From assembly GCF_016745255.1 (NCBI RefSeq), contig NZ_JADOEQ010000003.1:124001-188000 (forward strand): 64,000 bases of DNA, given 5' to 3'. Made by a program: the position numbers and the translations under genes. This DNA is from Enterococcus sp. BWR-S5 (GTDB taxonomy: Bacteria; Bacillota; Bacilli; Lactobacillales; Enterococcaceae). Shown one piece after another: positions 1 to 8,244 of this stretch; position 1 is the first letter of the stretch; every line of letters starts with the position of its first letter. The notes beneath the pieces are model-generated. The model was not told the DNA's origin and made no database searches. It saw only the letters and a program-made list of their open reading frames with translations.

Positions 1-1
1 C

Positions 2-76
2 GGTCACTTGAAGGCCTCTCAGATTATCAAACATCATGAAGCAATCTGGGACAATCGGTTTTTGACATTTATCTAA
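2..76 (+). CDS. 3' end of an unidentified gene (partial)
   Basis: An open frame enters from the left edge and ends at a TAA, giving a C-terminus that finishes NRFLTFI. Only about 24 residues are visible, too few to name a family. It runs the same way as the next gene, about 80 bases downstream. It could also be a chance open frame. Confidence 0.3.
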   Translation, partial: GHLKASQIIKHHEAIWDNRFLTFI

Positions 77-155
77 CGATGCTTGACTCTCTCCTAAGGT
101 CAGGGTGTATCGTTGAATGAAAGAAAGCGACCTATTCTTGAAAGGAGAAATTCTG

Positions 156-1037
156 ATGGAAAAAATTCAAGCAAAGAAGCTTCTGACAAAGACTAAGAAT
201 CGAGAATGGTTTGGGACTGATTACACGATGAATATTTATCGCGGGTGTCACCATGGCTGTATTTATTGTGATTCAAGAAGCGAATGCTATCAAATCGACA
301 ATTTCGATCAGGTAACCTATAAGGAAAATGCTCTTGCGCTGTTGAATCAGGAGCTGCAAGGCAAGAGAAAGAAGGCTGTTATCGGTTTTGGTGCAATGTC
401 AGATGCTTACAATCATCTGGAACGAAAGAAATGCCTCACAAAAAATGCCTTAGAGTTGATTGACACACATGGCTTTGGTGTTTCGTTGGCTACTAAAAGT
501 GCATTACTGGAAAGAGATATCGAACGATTTAAATCGATTCAACAGCATTCGCCGGTAAATATCGGTTTTTCTTTCAGCACATCGCATGACAGGCTTGCCA
601 GTCAAATAGAACGGCATGTCTCTTTGCCTAGTGAACGATTTGCAGCTTTGGCAAAGTGCAAAGAAAACAATCTTTATAGCGGCATCTTATTAATGCCGAT
701 TCTACCGTATATTACAGATAATTTGAAGCTGCTGGTTGACTTGATCTATAAGGCACATGAAGCAAATACTGACTACATTTATCCTCTTTTTGGCATGACA
801 CTGAGAGATAGACAAAAGGACTATTATATCAATGCCTTGGAAAAGCTGTCTCCGGAAATTGCCAACAAATACAAAAACGATAAAGTGAACCAGTATTTTT
901 TTCCGGCAGAAGACTATGAGCGGTTGAATGATACATTTAAAAATTTATGTATAAAATTGGGAATCAGCTATAAGATGGCAGATATTATTGCCGGCTATCA
1001 GGACCAGTATCAAACGGAACAGGGAAGCCTATTCTGA
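156..1037 (+). CDS. SPL-family radical SAM protein
   Basis: Radical SAM protein of the spore-photoproduct-lyase-like family found widely in non-sporulating bacteria, about 293 aa and full length. The iron-sulfur signature CHHGCIYC (Cys31, Cys35, Cys38) lies in the usual N-terminal position after the typical NIYRGC lead-in. The substrate is unknown for this family; an actual photoproduct lyase role is not supported. The ATG at 156 is preferred over an in-frame ATG at 117 because AAAGGAG lies 5 bases upstream. It is followed after 21 bases by a GNAT gene, probably on the same transcript. Confidence 0.85.
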   Translation: MEKIQAKKLLTKTKNREWFGTDYTMNIYRGCHHGCIYCDSRSECYQIDNFDQVTYKENALALLNQELQGKRKKAVIGFGAMSDAYNHLERKKCLTKNALELIDTHGFGVSLATKSALLERDIERFKSIQQHSPVNIGFSFSTSHDRLASQIERHVSLPSERFAALAKCKENNLYSGILLMPILPYITDNLKLLVDLIYKAHEANTDYIYPLFGMTLRDRQKDYYINALEKLSPEIANKYKNDKVNQYFFPAEDYERLNDTFKNLCIKLGISYKMADIIAGYQDQYQTEQGSLF

Positions 1038-1058
1038 TGAAGAGAGAGGGAGAAGACA

Positions 1059-1560
1059 ATGACTATTCGGTCTATTCGTAAAGGAGATGGAGAAGCATTT
1101 TTAGCCATGCAGCGTCAGTTGGATCAAGAAAGTGACTTTATGCTGCTGTTGCCGGAGGAGAGAACAACAACAAATGAACAATCTGAACAGCATGTTGAAG
1201 ATGTGCTTGCTCGAAACGACTTTCTCTATGTCGCGTTGGATGATTCAGGACAAATTAGCGGGTATATTTATGCGGAAAGAGGCGAAGTCAAAAAAAATAA
1301 GCCATTCTGCTTATATTGTGATTGGACTGCAGAAAAAAATGCATAGAAAAGGAATCGCTACCTACTTTTTTAGAAAATTAGACCAATGGGCGAAAGAACA
1401 GCATATCAAGCGATTGGAACTGACTGTAATTACTCAAAATACAGGTGCAATCGCATTATACAAAAAGGCCGGATTTGAAATAGAGGGCACCAAAAAGAAC
1501 GCCATTTTCCAAAATGGCGTTTATCAGGATGAATATTACATGTCAAAAATTTTGAGTTAA
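1059..1560 (+). pseudogene. GNAT acetyltransferase, frameshifted in a poly-A run
   Basis: The first frame encodes the N-terminal half of a GNAT fold (MTIRSIRKGDGEAFLAM...) and stops at 1346. The acetyl-CoA-binding half (RKGIATYFF..., then NTGAIALYKKAGFEIEGTKK) continues in the +1 frame to 1560. The frames join at a run of eight A at 1290-1297; seven A would give one continuous protein of about 166 aa. This could be true inactivation, a phase-variable homopolymer or a base-calling error. It lies directly behind the radical SAM gene. Confidence 0.75.
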
Positions 1561-1575
1561 CAGCTGTTTTCGTTC

Positions 1576-2115
1576 TTATCGGACAAGTAACTCGACACCA
1601 ACTAAAACAGTCGTGTCTGTCAACCCATTTTTTTGCATCAGTTCATCAAGTGAAAGTCCGTGGTTTTCAGCAATCAGTGATAGCGAGTCGCCTGCTTGAA
1701 CGACATAGGTACTTGCTTGCTCCTGAGTAGATGATTCAGGACTTGCCTGCTGTTGTTCAGAAACAGGAGGTTCAGCATTGTTTTGTAGCTCCTGATTTTC
1801 AGCTGAGCTGGCGCTTGTATCAGCCGGAGCTGCAGATGATTCGGTTGTGGATGATGAGCCTGTCGACGGTATTGTGTTTGTTGTATTACCTGCTGTCGAT
1901 ACTGTAGAGCTGCCTTTAGCAAGCTTATCTATTTCACTTTCAAGACGCGAGACTTGAGTAGCAAATGTCTCTTGTTTGTTATCCGATTGATAGGCATGAT
2001 AGACCAAATAGCCTAAGCCTAGTGTATTTACAAGTAATAAAATCAGAAGAAATATAAAAATGCCGGAGGAGCCGCCCCCTCTTCGTGCTGATCGGCTTGT
2101 GTGTTTATCTCCCAT
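1576..2115 (-). CDS. Membrane-anchored LysM protein
   Basis: About 179 aa. A basic Arg/Gly-rich N-terminus is followed by one membrane segment (FIFLLILLLVNTLGLGYLVY). Then comes a low-complexity Ser/Thr/Gln/Ala linker, presumably spanning the wall, and a single C-terminal LysM domain (YVVQAGDSLSLIAENHGLSLDELMQKNG) that binds peptidoglycan. No catalytic domain is present, so it is a wall-binding protein rather than a hydrolase. The ATG at 2115 has AAAGGGGAG at good spacing; a TTG at 2136 is possible but less likely. It converges with the GNAT pseudogene. Confidence 0.85.
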   Translation of the reverse strand: MGDKHTSRSARRGGGSSGIFIFLLILLLVNTLGLGYLVYHAYQSDNKQETFATQVSRLESEIDKLAKGSSTVSTAGNTTNTIPSTGSSSTTESSAAPADTSASSAENQELQNNAEPPVSEQQQASPESSTQEQASTYVVQAGDSLSLIAENHGLSLDELMQKNGLTDTTVLVGVELLVR

Positions 2116-2320
2116 TAAAAACTCCCCTTTGCTCAATTATCAAATGTAGTATAGCACATCTGTTTTAAAATAACTTGTGTTTTTGAAAAATTCTGTTATT
2201 TAACTTAAAAATAATAGAATCTAATCAATTGAACGAAAACAAGCTCTTTTGTCAATTATATGTTACCAGTCTTTCTATCGGGTCGTCAATAGAGGATTTG
2301 GATAAAAAGGAGGTATTTCC

Positions 2321-2989
2321 ATGTTGTCAGCAAGTGAAGAAGAAAAGATACTGTTAATTAAAGCATATGCAGAAGAGATATTGGCGGAAGATATGACGGG
2401 TCATGATAAAGCACATATTCGCCGAGTGGTTCAACAAGCTGAGAAAATTGCTGCAACGGAGAGCTGCTCTCTATTCATTGTAACGGCTGGTGCGTATTTG
2501 CATGATGTCATTGATGACAAATTAGTTGCCGATGAGGCAGAGGCCTGTAAAGCAGTTGTTGAATTCTTGAGCAATATTGGACTTGATGCACAAATAATCG
2601 AAAAAATTCTTCATGTGATAACAAATGTCTCTTATAGTAAGGAAGTTCTCCATGGGAAGACTGATTCACTGTCGATAGAAGCGAAAATTGTTCAAGATGC
2701 CGATCGTCTGGATGCAATGGGAGCGATAGGGATTATTCGTACAGCTTATTATGGCGGAAAGAAGGGACACTTGATTCACGATCCACAAAGGATGCTGCAA
2801 CAATTTGCAACGAAAGAGGAATACCGAGAGGGCACGACAGTAATTAATCACTTTTATGAGAAGCTGTTGAAGCTTCAAAACGGGTTGTATACGGATTATG
2901 CCAAGCGTGTTGGAAAGAAAAGGCATGATTTCCTCTTGCTTTTCCTGGAAGAATTTCTCGAAGAGTGGGGAGAATGTAAAAAGGATTAA
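2321..2989 (+). CDS. HD-domain phosphohydrolase (YpgQ/YedJ-like)
   Basis: HD-superfamily metal-dependent phosphohydrolase, 222 aa. The family motifs are visible: GHDKAHIRRV, the HD pair in AYLHDVIDD, and QDADRLDAMGAIGI with the late metal-binding Asp. Relatives such as B. subtilis YpgQ hydrolyse nucleotides or pyrophosphate bonds, but the substrate here is unknown. AAAGGAGG lies upstream of ATG 2321. It is a single-gene unit. Confidence 0.85.
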   Translation: MLSASEEEKILLIKAYAEEILAEDMTGHDKAHIRRVVQQAEKIAATESCSLFIVTAGAYLHDVIDDKLVADEAEACKAVVEFLSNIGLDAQIIEKILHVITNVSYSKEVLHGKTDSLSIEAKIVQDADRLDAMGAIGIIRTAYYGGKKGHLIHDPQRMLQQFATKEEYREGTTVINHFYEKLLKLQNGLYTDYAKRVGKKRHDFLLLFLEEFLEEWGECKKD

Positions 2990-3087
2990 GAGCCTCATTT
3001 ATGAATAAAGGTTGATCTGGGAGGGGGCACGTGTCTAGCACGGCAACCTACAGACCAACCTATTTATATGAAAATAAATGAAAAAGA

Positions 3088-4374
3088 TTAACCGAGTGCT
3101 TGCATTCTTTTTAGTGAACTGAAGAAAAGACAAACTAGAATGCCGAATATTCCTAAAATGAATAACAGAAAAGCTGAGCCAGCACCTTTTCCTTCTCCGA
3201 ATAATGAGAGGAATGGCGAAACTTGCCGCTGCATCAATGGTTCAAACCATTCATCAATTGATAATCCTGCAAGAAGATGTCCAAGAGGAATAGTGAAAAA
3301 CTGAAGTGCATTTCTCACGGAAAAGACTCGGCCTTGCATTTCCAATGGAATTTTTTCTCTCAAAATCACATCCATATTCGCACTCATGAAGGGAATTGGC
3401 AACCAGCCTAGAATCCCGCTGAAACACCAAAGCGGAATAGAATCTGTTAAAGCTAAAATGAAATTCTCTGTTGCCATAGAAATGAATAAAGCGGTACAAA
3501 TGACCTGAATTCGATTTTTAGGCGCTGCGCGAAGCGAGACGATGATGCTGCCAACCAGACTGGCCAAGCCAGTGCAACCATTTACTAAGCCTAATACAGT
3601 CTCATCGTTCGGATATTTTGCGAGAACAAGAGCCGGCAATGCAGTATCAGACATTGAAGCAATCAGGTTGATTGCAGAAAGAAAGAGAATCAATTCAAGA
3701 ATGCCTCTGTTCTCTTTTAAAAAACCTATTCCTTCTTTTATCAGCTCGAAAACAGACGTTTTTTCGCTACTGTTTTCATTGGAAGAAATACTGGATTGAT
3801 CGATAGGAACGAAAAAGAGCAACGCAATGCAAGCCATACTGAAGGTTAATCCATCCATCAATAATACAGCCTGAATACTGAAAAATGATAAAAGCATGGT
3901 TGCTAAGACAGGTGTCAGCATCGTTACAAGAGCATTGGAAAAGGACCGTAAACCACTGGTCTTCTGAAAATACTCTTTGGGAACCAGCAGAGTAATTGCG
4001 ACATCAGAAGCTGGGGACTGAAAAGCGCCCATTATCCCGTTGATGATATTGATAATATAAAGATGCCAGACCATAAGCTGACCTGTTTGCAGCAGAATGA
4101 AAGCTGCCAGCGTTCCCAGCACAGCGACACTGTCACAGAACAGCATCGTTTTTTTCTTGTTCCACTTATCACTGAAGGCGCCCGCAAACATACTTAGCAG
4201 AACATAAGGGGCATAAGAACAAACTGTAAGTAAGCCCATCGTTAGAGCAGAACCTTGTTGTTGGTAAATCCATATAATCAGCGCAAAGCTGGTCATAGAA
4301 CTTCCAAAGGATGAGAGTGTTTGTGTCACCCAAAGAATCATAAAGCTTTTTAAATTATTTTTTTGTTTCATCAT
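3088..4374 (-). CDS. MFS efflux transporter under an attenuator-like leader
   Basis: Major facilitator protein of 428 aa with about 12 hydrophobic segments. It resembles the DHA3/Mef-like drug exporters, with the loop signature GAFSDKWNKKKTMLF between segments 2 and 3. It probably exports a drug or natural product; no substrate can be read from sequence. The ATG at 4374 follows AAGGAGC. The 5' leader is unusual: a 21-codon leader ORF (4438-4503) and mutually exclusive hairpins, one of which covers this start codon. That is the layout of inducible macrolide-type resistance genes. Confidence 0.85.
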   Translation of the reverse strand: MMKQKNNLKSFMILWVTQTLSSFGSSMTSFALIIWIYQQQGSALTMGLLTVCSYAPYVLLSMFAGAFSDKWNKKKTMLFCDSVAVLGTLAAFILLQTGQLMVWHLYIINIINGIMGAFQSPASDVAITLLVPKEYFQKTSGLRSFSNALVTMLTPVLATMLLSFFSIQAVLLMDGLTFSMACIALLFFVPIDQSSISSNENSSEKTSVFELIKEGIGFLKENRGILELILFLSAINLIASMSDTALPALVLAKYPNDETVLGLVNGCTGLASLVGSIIVSLRAAPKNRIQVICTALFISMATENFILALTDSIPLWCFSGILGWLPIPFMSANMDVILREKIPLEMQGRVFSVRNALQFFTIPLGHLLAGLSIDEWFEPLMQRQVSPFLSLFGEGKGAGSAFLLFILGIFGILVCLFFSSLKRMQALG

Positions 4375-4483
4375 GACTTTGCTCCTTAATAAATGTAGTA
4401 GACACTATTAATATGCAAAGTCATTTGGAACATCTAATTAATGGTTACTCCATGCAAGCTGTTCCAAAGACTTTGCATGGAGT
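4373..4483 (-). promoter_or_regulatory. Translational attenuator of the MFS gene
   Basis: Competing inverted repeats on the minus-strand mRNA. GCAAAGTCAT at the MFS start (plus-strand 4373-4382) pairs perfectly with 4415-4424, hiding the start codon and the end of the Shine-Dalgarno site. The same region (4413-4432) pairs over 19 bases, with one bulge, with 4460-4478 inside the leader ORF, which would free the start. A third stem, 4447-4457 with 4473-4483, lies wholly in the leader ORF. No U-tract follows on this strand, so the control is translational. Confidence 0.65.
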
Positions 4484-4503
4484 TTTTTAATACAAATAAC
4501 CAT
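4438..4503 (-). CDS. 21-aa leader peptide upstream of the MFS exporter
   Basis: ATG at 4503 with a near-consensus AAGGAGG eight bases upstream, then 21 codons (starting MVICIKKLHAKS, ending AWSNH) and TAA. The coding sequence contains one arm of each hairpin that controls the downstream MFS gene, 63 bases further on. By analogy with erm and mef leaders it would sense a ribosome-targeting drug through stalling. That role is inferred; no known stalling motif is recognised with certainty. Confidence 0.65.
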   Translation of the reverse strand: MVICIKKLHAKSLEQLAWSNH

Positions 4504-4537
4504 AGTTGTTTCCTCCTTGTCTGTTTCATATTCTTTC

Positions 4538-4543
4538 ATTATA
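4538..4543 (-). promoter_or_regulatory. -10 element for the leader/MFS transcript
   Basis: Perfect TATAAT on the minus strand, 35 bases before the leader ATG. The -35 is poor. ACGGA and TCCGT flank the spacer as a short inverted repeat. Confidence 0.5.
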
Positions 4544-4828
4544 ACGGATTTCATTTTCCGTTACGAGGGGAAATAAATGCTTTCAGAGGCGGAAGAAGTA
4601 CAAAAATCCTTTTATTTGCACTGGTTTATTTGAACAGATTGAAAAGGTATGGGCATAGCTCAAATTCTCTACACTGTTTTTTTGCAGCAGTACACTTTTG
4701 TGCCAAGCTCATTTAAACAATAAAATCCGTCGTTTGTCCCATAAAATATCCGTCGCGGGACTTATAGGAGAATTCGCTGTACTACTATATACTAAATGTA
4801 TAAATGAGATTAGTTAGGGGATAATAAA
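4544..4828. other. Divergent intergenic region
   Basis: Between the MFS leader promoter and the DUF4097 lipoprotein gene. I see no convincing gene. An open frame through 4441-4716 has no ribosome site and overlaps the leader. The AT-rich stretch just before 4829 (TATATACTAAATGTATAA) probably holds the lipoprotein promoter. Confidence 0.4.
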
Positions 4829-5605
4829 ATGAAAAAAACAGGATTAGTGGTAGCAGGATTTGGGATGTGTTTCTTATTGGCAGGGTGTCAATCTTCAGGC
4901 AGTTCTTCTTACAAGGAGAAGCATTATGAAGGAATTGGGGATGTCCAAACACTTGAAATTGCGGATGATAATATGAAAATTAATGTAGTTGGTGTGTCTA
5001 GCGAACAGCCGTTAACTATTGATTATTATGAAAGTAAGAATGTGACTTATACAATTAATGATGACAACAATAAAGTTTCGATGAAAAAGAAAAAGCAATC
5101 TTTTGGCTGGAATATTTTTTCCTTATTTAACTGGAATTTTGAAGATATCGAAGTGACAGTCCAGGTTCCTGAGAATCAATTGAAAAATCTGACGGTTAAA
5201 ACAGAAAACGGTAAGATTGTTGTCGAAAATTTGACTGTCGGTGAAGCAAAACTAAAAACAACAAATGGGAAGCTGTTGCTGGAAGATACTCAAGCTAAAA
5301 ATTCACTGAAGCTGGAAACAACAAATGGTAAGGTAGAAATGGCAAATGTGCAGGCGAAGGATATCAAGATTGATACAACGAACGCTAAGATTACCTTTGA
5401 TCAGCTACTTGTGGAGGACTCTTTTAAGGCTGAAACCACTAATGGGAAAATCAGTGGTACAATTGAAGGGAGTCAAAAAGATTTCAAAATCGATTCGAAA
5501 ACGACAAATGGAGATAACAGCTTAAGTAATTCAGAGTCCGGCAGTAAAGATTTGAGACTAAAAACAACGAATGGGGCCATTCGTGTAGACTTTAGTGAGG
5601 ATTGA
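4829..5605 (+). CDS. DUF4097-family lipoprotein
   Basis: 258 aa. The N-terminal signal peptide ends in the lipobox LAGC, so it is a lipid-anchored surface protein. The body is a DUF4097-type beta-solenoid whose turns carry repeated TTNGK motifs (KTTNGKLLLED, LETTNGKVEMAN, ETTNGKISG). Family members are adhesin-like or sensor-like extracytoplasmic proteins without known chemistry. It starts after TTAGGGGATAATAAA, a weak ribosome site. A strong terminator follows. Confidence 0.85.
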   Translation: MKKTGLVVAGFGMCFLLAGCQSSGSSSYKEKHYEGIGDVQTLEIADDNMKINVVGVSSEQPLTIDYYESKNVTYTINDDNNKVSMKKKKQSFGWNIFSLFNWNFEDIEVTVQVPENQLKNLTVKTENGKIVVENLTVGEAKLKTTNGKLLLEDTQAKNSLKLETTNGKVEMANVQAKDIKIDTTNAKITFDQLLVEDSFKAETTNGKISGTIEGSQKDFKIDSKTTNGDNSLSNSESGSKDLRLKTTNGAIRVDFSED

Positions 5606-5632
5606 TTAAGCATAGCTATTCAATGATAAGAG

Positions 5633-5661
5633 GCTGCGGCAATCTGTGTCGCAGCTTTTTT
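5633..5661 (+). terminator. Intrinsic terminator after the DUF4097 gene
   Basis: Stem GCTGCG/CGCAGC with an 11-base loop, followed by six T. Confidence 0.85.
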
Positions 5662-5766
5662 CTAGCTTCAAAAAATGAAAGGGCTTTGATAAAATAGGGG
5701 ATATGGAGACTTTTATCATGACAGCTTGAAGAAATGAGAGCAGCAAAGAAATGAGGGAAGGGAAGT

Positions 5767-6192
5767 ATGGAGAATCAATCATTAGACTTGAAAAAACTGC
5801 AGGAATCTATTTTTGTGAAAAAGTCAGAGGGGACAGAGGTTAATTATTTTCTCTACCCGGAGTTTGAGGTGCATAGGAATAGTTTACCTTCCGGAGTTAT
5901 TCAAGAGTGGCATGCACATACGCAGGTGGAGGAAGTGATTGTTTGTACAAAAGGCAGTTTCATCATTGAGACAATTGAGAACCAAAAGCTTATTTCTACT
6001 TGTGTGGAGCAGGGAGATGTTGCTCGGGTGAGAAACAGCGTGCATCGATTGAGAAATGATGAGGAGAATAGTGCCGAGTTTATTGTTTTTCGCTTTTTAC
6101 CGGATGGTGAAGAAAAGCAGGAACAGATTAAGCGTGATAAACGTACATATACAGAGGACCAAATTCAGTTGTTACTGAGTAATAAGGAATAG
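5767..6192 (+). CDS. Cupin-domain protein
   Basis: 141 aa, a single small beta-barrel cupin. The metal-site motif is recognisable in EWHAHTQVEEVIVCTKGSF and the second motif in GDVARVRNSVHRLRN. Stand-alone cupins of this type can be enzymes or small-molecule sensors; no specific role can be assigned. GAAGGGAAG precedes the ATG. It stands alone between the DUF4097 and DUF1349 genes. Confidence 0.75.
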   Translation: MENQSLDLKKLQESIFVKKSEGTEVNYFLYPEFEVHRNSLPSGVIQEWHAHTQVEEVIVCTKGSFIIETIENQKLISTCVEQGDVARVRNSVHRLRNDEENSAEFIVFRFLPDGEEKQEQIKRDKRTYTEDQIQLLLSNKE

Positions 6193-6290
6193 ACTTAGGA
6201 GAGAGACATACTTATTTTTTTCTTCTAGAAAGATTTAACAGGAATGGCTGATGGAAACCAGTAGACCCAAGAAAAGGAGTGGAACAAACA

Positions 6291-6875
6291 ATGATGGAGA
6301 TGAACGGAAAAAGATTTGAGTGGATAAACGAATCGTCGTGTACTGTAAAAGAAGAGGTGCTGGAAATCAAAGCAACAGCAAACTCTGATTATTTTGTTGA
6401 TCCTGCAACGGGGAAGAAATCCTTGAACGCCCCATTTTTATATACAACAATCCATGGAGATTTCACGCTTCGAGCTAATGTATCCCCTACGTTCAGCGAA
6501 GTGTACGATGCTTGCGGCTTTCTATTTTATGATCACAAGCTGCTTTGGGGGAAATTATGCTTTGAATACACTGATATTGGGAAGAATGCTGTTGTCAGCG
6601 TTATTACAGATGGTACTTCTGATGATGCAAATGGTCAATCCATTGAAGAAGACAATGTTTGGCTTCAGTTATCAAGGAAAGGCCAGCTGTTTTCAATGCA
6701 TTATTCTTTAGATGGTGAAGATTATCGGATGGTCCGTTATTTTTCTCTCCCTTGCAAAGAGGAGCTTAAAGTAGGGTTTTCGGCACAATCTCCGCTAGGT
6801 CAAAGCGGTAGAGGCATATTTAGAGAAATCGTACTAAAGGATCATTGCCTTGCTGATATGAGGCGAGGAAAATAA
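6291..6875 (+). CDS. DUF1349-family protein
   Basis: About 194 aa with the concanavalin-like DUF1349 fold (FEWINES..., FLYTTIHGDFTLRANVSP, YDACGFLFYDHKLLWGKLCFEYTD, LGQSGRGIFREIVL). Family members are annotated 'regulation of enolase' but have no proven activity. ATG 6291 sits 11 bases after AAAGGAG; a GTG at 6279 overlaps the ribosome site and is unlikely. Confidence 0.8.
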   Translation: MMEMNGKRFEWINESSCTVKEEVLEIKATANSDYFVDPATGKKSLNAPFLYTTIHGDFTLRANVSPTFSEVYDACGFLFYDHKLLWGKLCFEYTDIGKNAVVSVITDGTSDDANGQSIEEDNVWLQLSRKGQLFSMHYSLDGEDYRMVRYFSLPCKEELKVGFSAQSPLGQSGRGIFREIVLKDHCLADMRRGK

Positions 6876-6887
6876 TAGACAGAAAAA

Positions 6888-6952
6888 CAGAGGGTAGAAG
6901 AGTATAAAGAGGTCGAGTTTTAAGCGAATCCTTATATATTTTCTATCCTCTG
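6888..6952. terminator. Possible bidirectional terminator
   Basis: CAGAGGGTAGAA and TTCTATCCTCTG form an imperfect stem with a long loop between the convergent DUF1349 and ohr genes. The loop is long, so this is tentative. Confidence 0.35.
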
Positions 6953-6980
6953 TGTGTTTATTCGCTCTCTTGACTGGAAA

Positions 6981-7382
6981 CTAAACTAACTCCAGCTCTA
7001 CGTCAATATTTCCACGAGTCGCCTTGGAATACGGGCAGAAATCATGCGCCTTTTCTAAGTATTCTTTTGCTGTCGCTTCGTCAAGTCCATCAATATGCAC
7101 ATCCATAACAACACCGATTTGATAACCGCCGTCATCCGTTGTATAGAGAGAAACTCGAGCCTTTACTGTGGATTCTGCTTCGATATTTCCTTCCTTCAAT
7201 ACATGTTGTAGCGCTCCGTTGAAGCATGAAGCATAGCCGGCAGCAAAAAGCTGTTCCGGATTGGTTCCTTCAGCATGGAGTCCGGGTGGTGTAATCTTCA
7301 TGTGCATGGCACCATTCGGAGCTTCTACATAGCCGTCTCGACCACCATGATTGGTCATCGCTGTTTCATACATTTTTTTCAT
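6981..7382 (-). CDS. ohr: Organic hydroperoxide resistance protein (Ohr/OsmC family)
   Basis: 133 aa, the normal Ohr length. It is a thiol peroxidase that reduces organic hydroperoxides. The peroxidatic Cys is in AAGYASCFNGAL and the resolving Cys in DFCPYSKATRGN; the HGGRDGYVEAPNG and PPG motifs are also typical of Ohr rather than OsmC. The start follows a CGGAGGAATAA ribosome site. No OhrR regulator is adjacent. Confidence 0.9.
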   Translation of the reverse strand: MKKMYETAMTNHGGRDGYVEAPNGAMHMKITPPGLHAEGTNPEQLFAAGYASCFNGALQHVLKEGNIEAESTVKARVSLYTTDDGGYQIGVVMDVHIDGLDEATAKEYLEKAHDFCPYSKATRGNIDVELELV

Positions 7383-7558
7383 TTATTATTCCTCCGTTCT
7401 GTTCCTTATCTTTATTCTATTGCCTTATGCTCTATCATTCAATTGATTCGACTTAAGAGAGAAGAAGAAAAGTAACAACTGTTTATAAACGAGGTAGAAA
7501 AAATAACATTCGTAATGTAGGAAGAAACCGGACAGTTGGACGAAGATAGAAAAAAAAT

Positions 7559-8110
7559 TTACACTATATCTTGTTGGGATAACTGAATCAGTTTGTTCAC
7601 CGTATTGGCATTTCGTATGGTTACATGATTGTTTACCGATGAACTGGCAATTTTGGACCATCGGGCTTTTGAAAAGGTTTTTCGCGGTGCCGACCAGAAA
7701 ATCACTTCTCCATGATGTGCAATTTGTTCATATTCAGGTTTTATTTCACCGACAGCTTCATAAACATCCTCAACACGAACGGGAGAAATAACAAAAATCG
7801 CATAGTGGATGGATTCTTTGTCTATATCCCACCAATCAGGTGTATGCTTTAGTATATCTGATAAATCCTTAGCGACTAGGACTGTTACAGGAATGGTCAG
7901 CATAAATTTTTCAGTAATTAACTCTTCGCACAATTGTATCAGGGCTTGTTTGTCTTGATTTTTACTTGAAAAAATAATATTTCCACTATTGATGTATGTT
8001 TTTACGTCTGAAAAGCCAATTTCTTCAAAAGCTTCTTTTAGTGCAGGCATAGATAGCTTGTTCTTTCCACCGACATTGATTCCCCGCAGCAGTGCAATAT
8101 ATGTCTCCAA
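7559..8110 (-). CDS. DUF1697-family protein
   Basis: 183 aa, full length for DUF1697. The hallmark N-terminus YIALLRGINVGGKNKLSM and the KTYINSGNIIFSS strand are clear, as is the C-terminal TIRNANTVNKL. The function of the family is unknown. AAAGAGGGGATTTGATTGG precedes the start. It is divergent from the LRR gene across a 134-base gap containing a short TAGTATA/TATACTA inverted repeat. Confidence 0.8.
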   Translation of the reverse strand: METYIALLRGINVGGKNKLSMPALKEAFEEIGFSDVKTYINSGNIIFSSKNQDKQALIQLCEELITEKFMLTIPVTVLVAKDLSDILKHTPDWWDIDKESIHYAIFVISPVRVEDVYEAVGEIKPEYEQIAHHGEVIFWSAPRKTFSKARWSKIASSSVNNHVTIRNANTVNKLIQLSQQDIV

Positions 8111-8244
8111 TCAAATCCCCTCTTTCCTAATGTTACCAAATAGTATAGTATACTATTAACTGAAAATATAGGTTTCTAATCAAGATAAAAGACTATAAGT
8201 GACATTTCTTTATAGGTCACTTTCTGAAAATAAGGAGAGTAAAT

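Noticed and set aside
4447-4488. Plus-strand terminator (ACTCCATGCAA stem plus T-run)
   Set aside because: No plus-strand gene ends here. The stem is explained as part of the minus-strand leader attenuator, and the T-run is the complement of two Lys codons.
4441-4716. 91-codon plus-strand ORF
   Set aside because: No ribosome site, no recognisable protein, and it runs antisense through the leader and promoter of the MFS gene.
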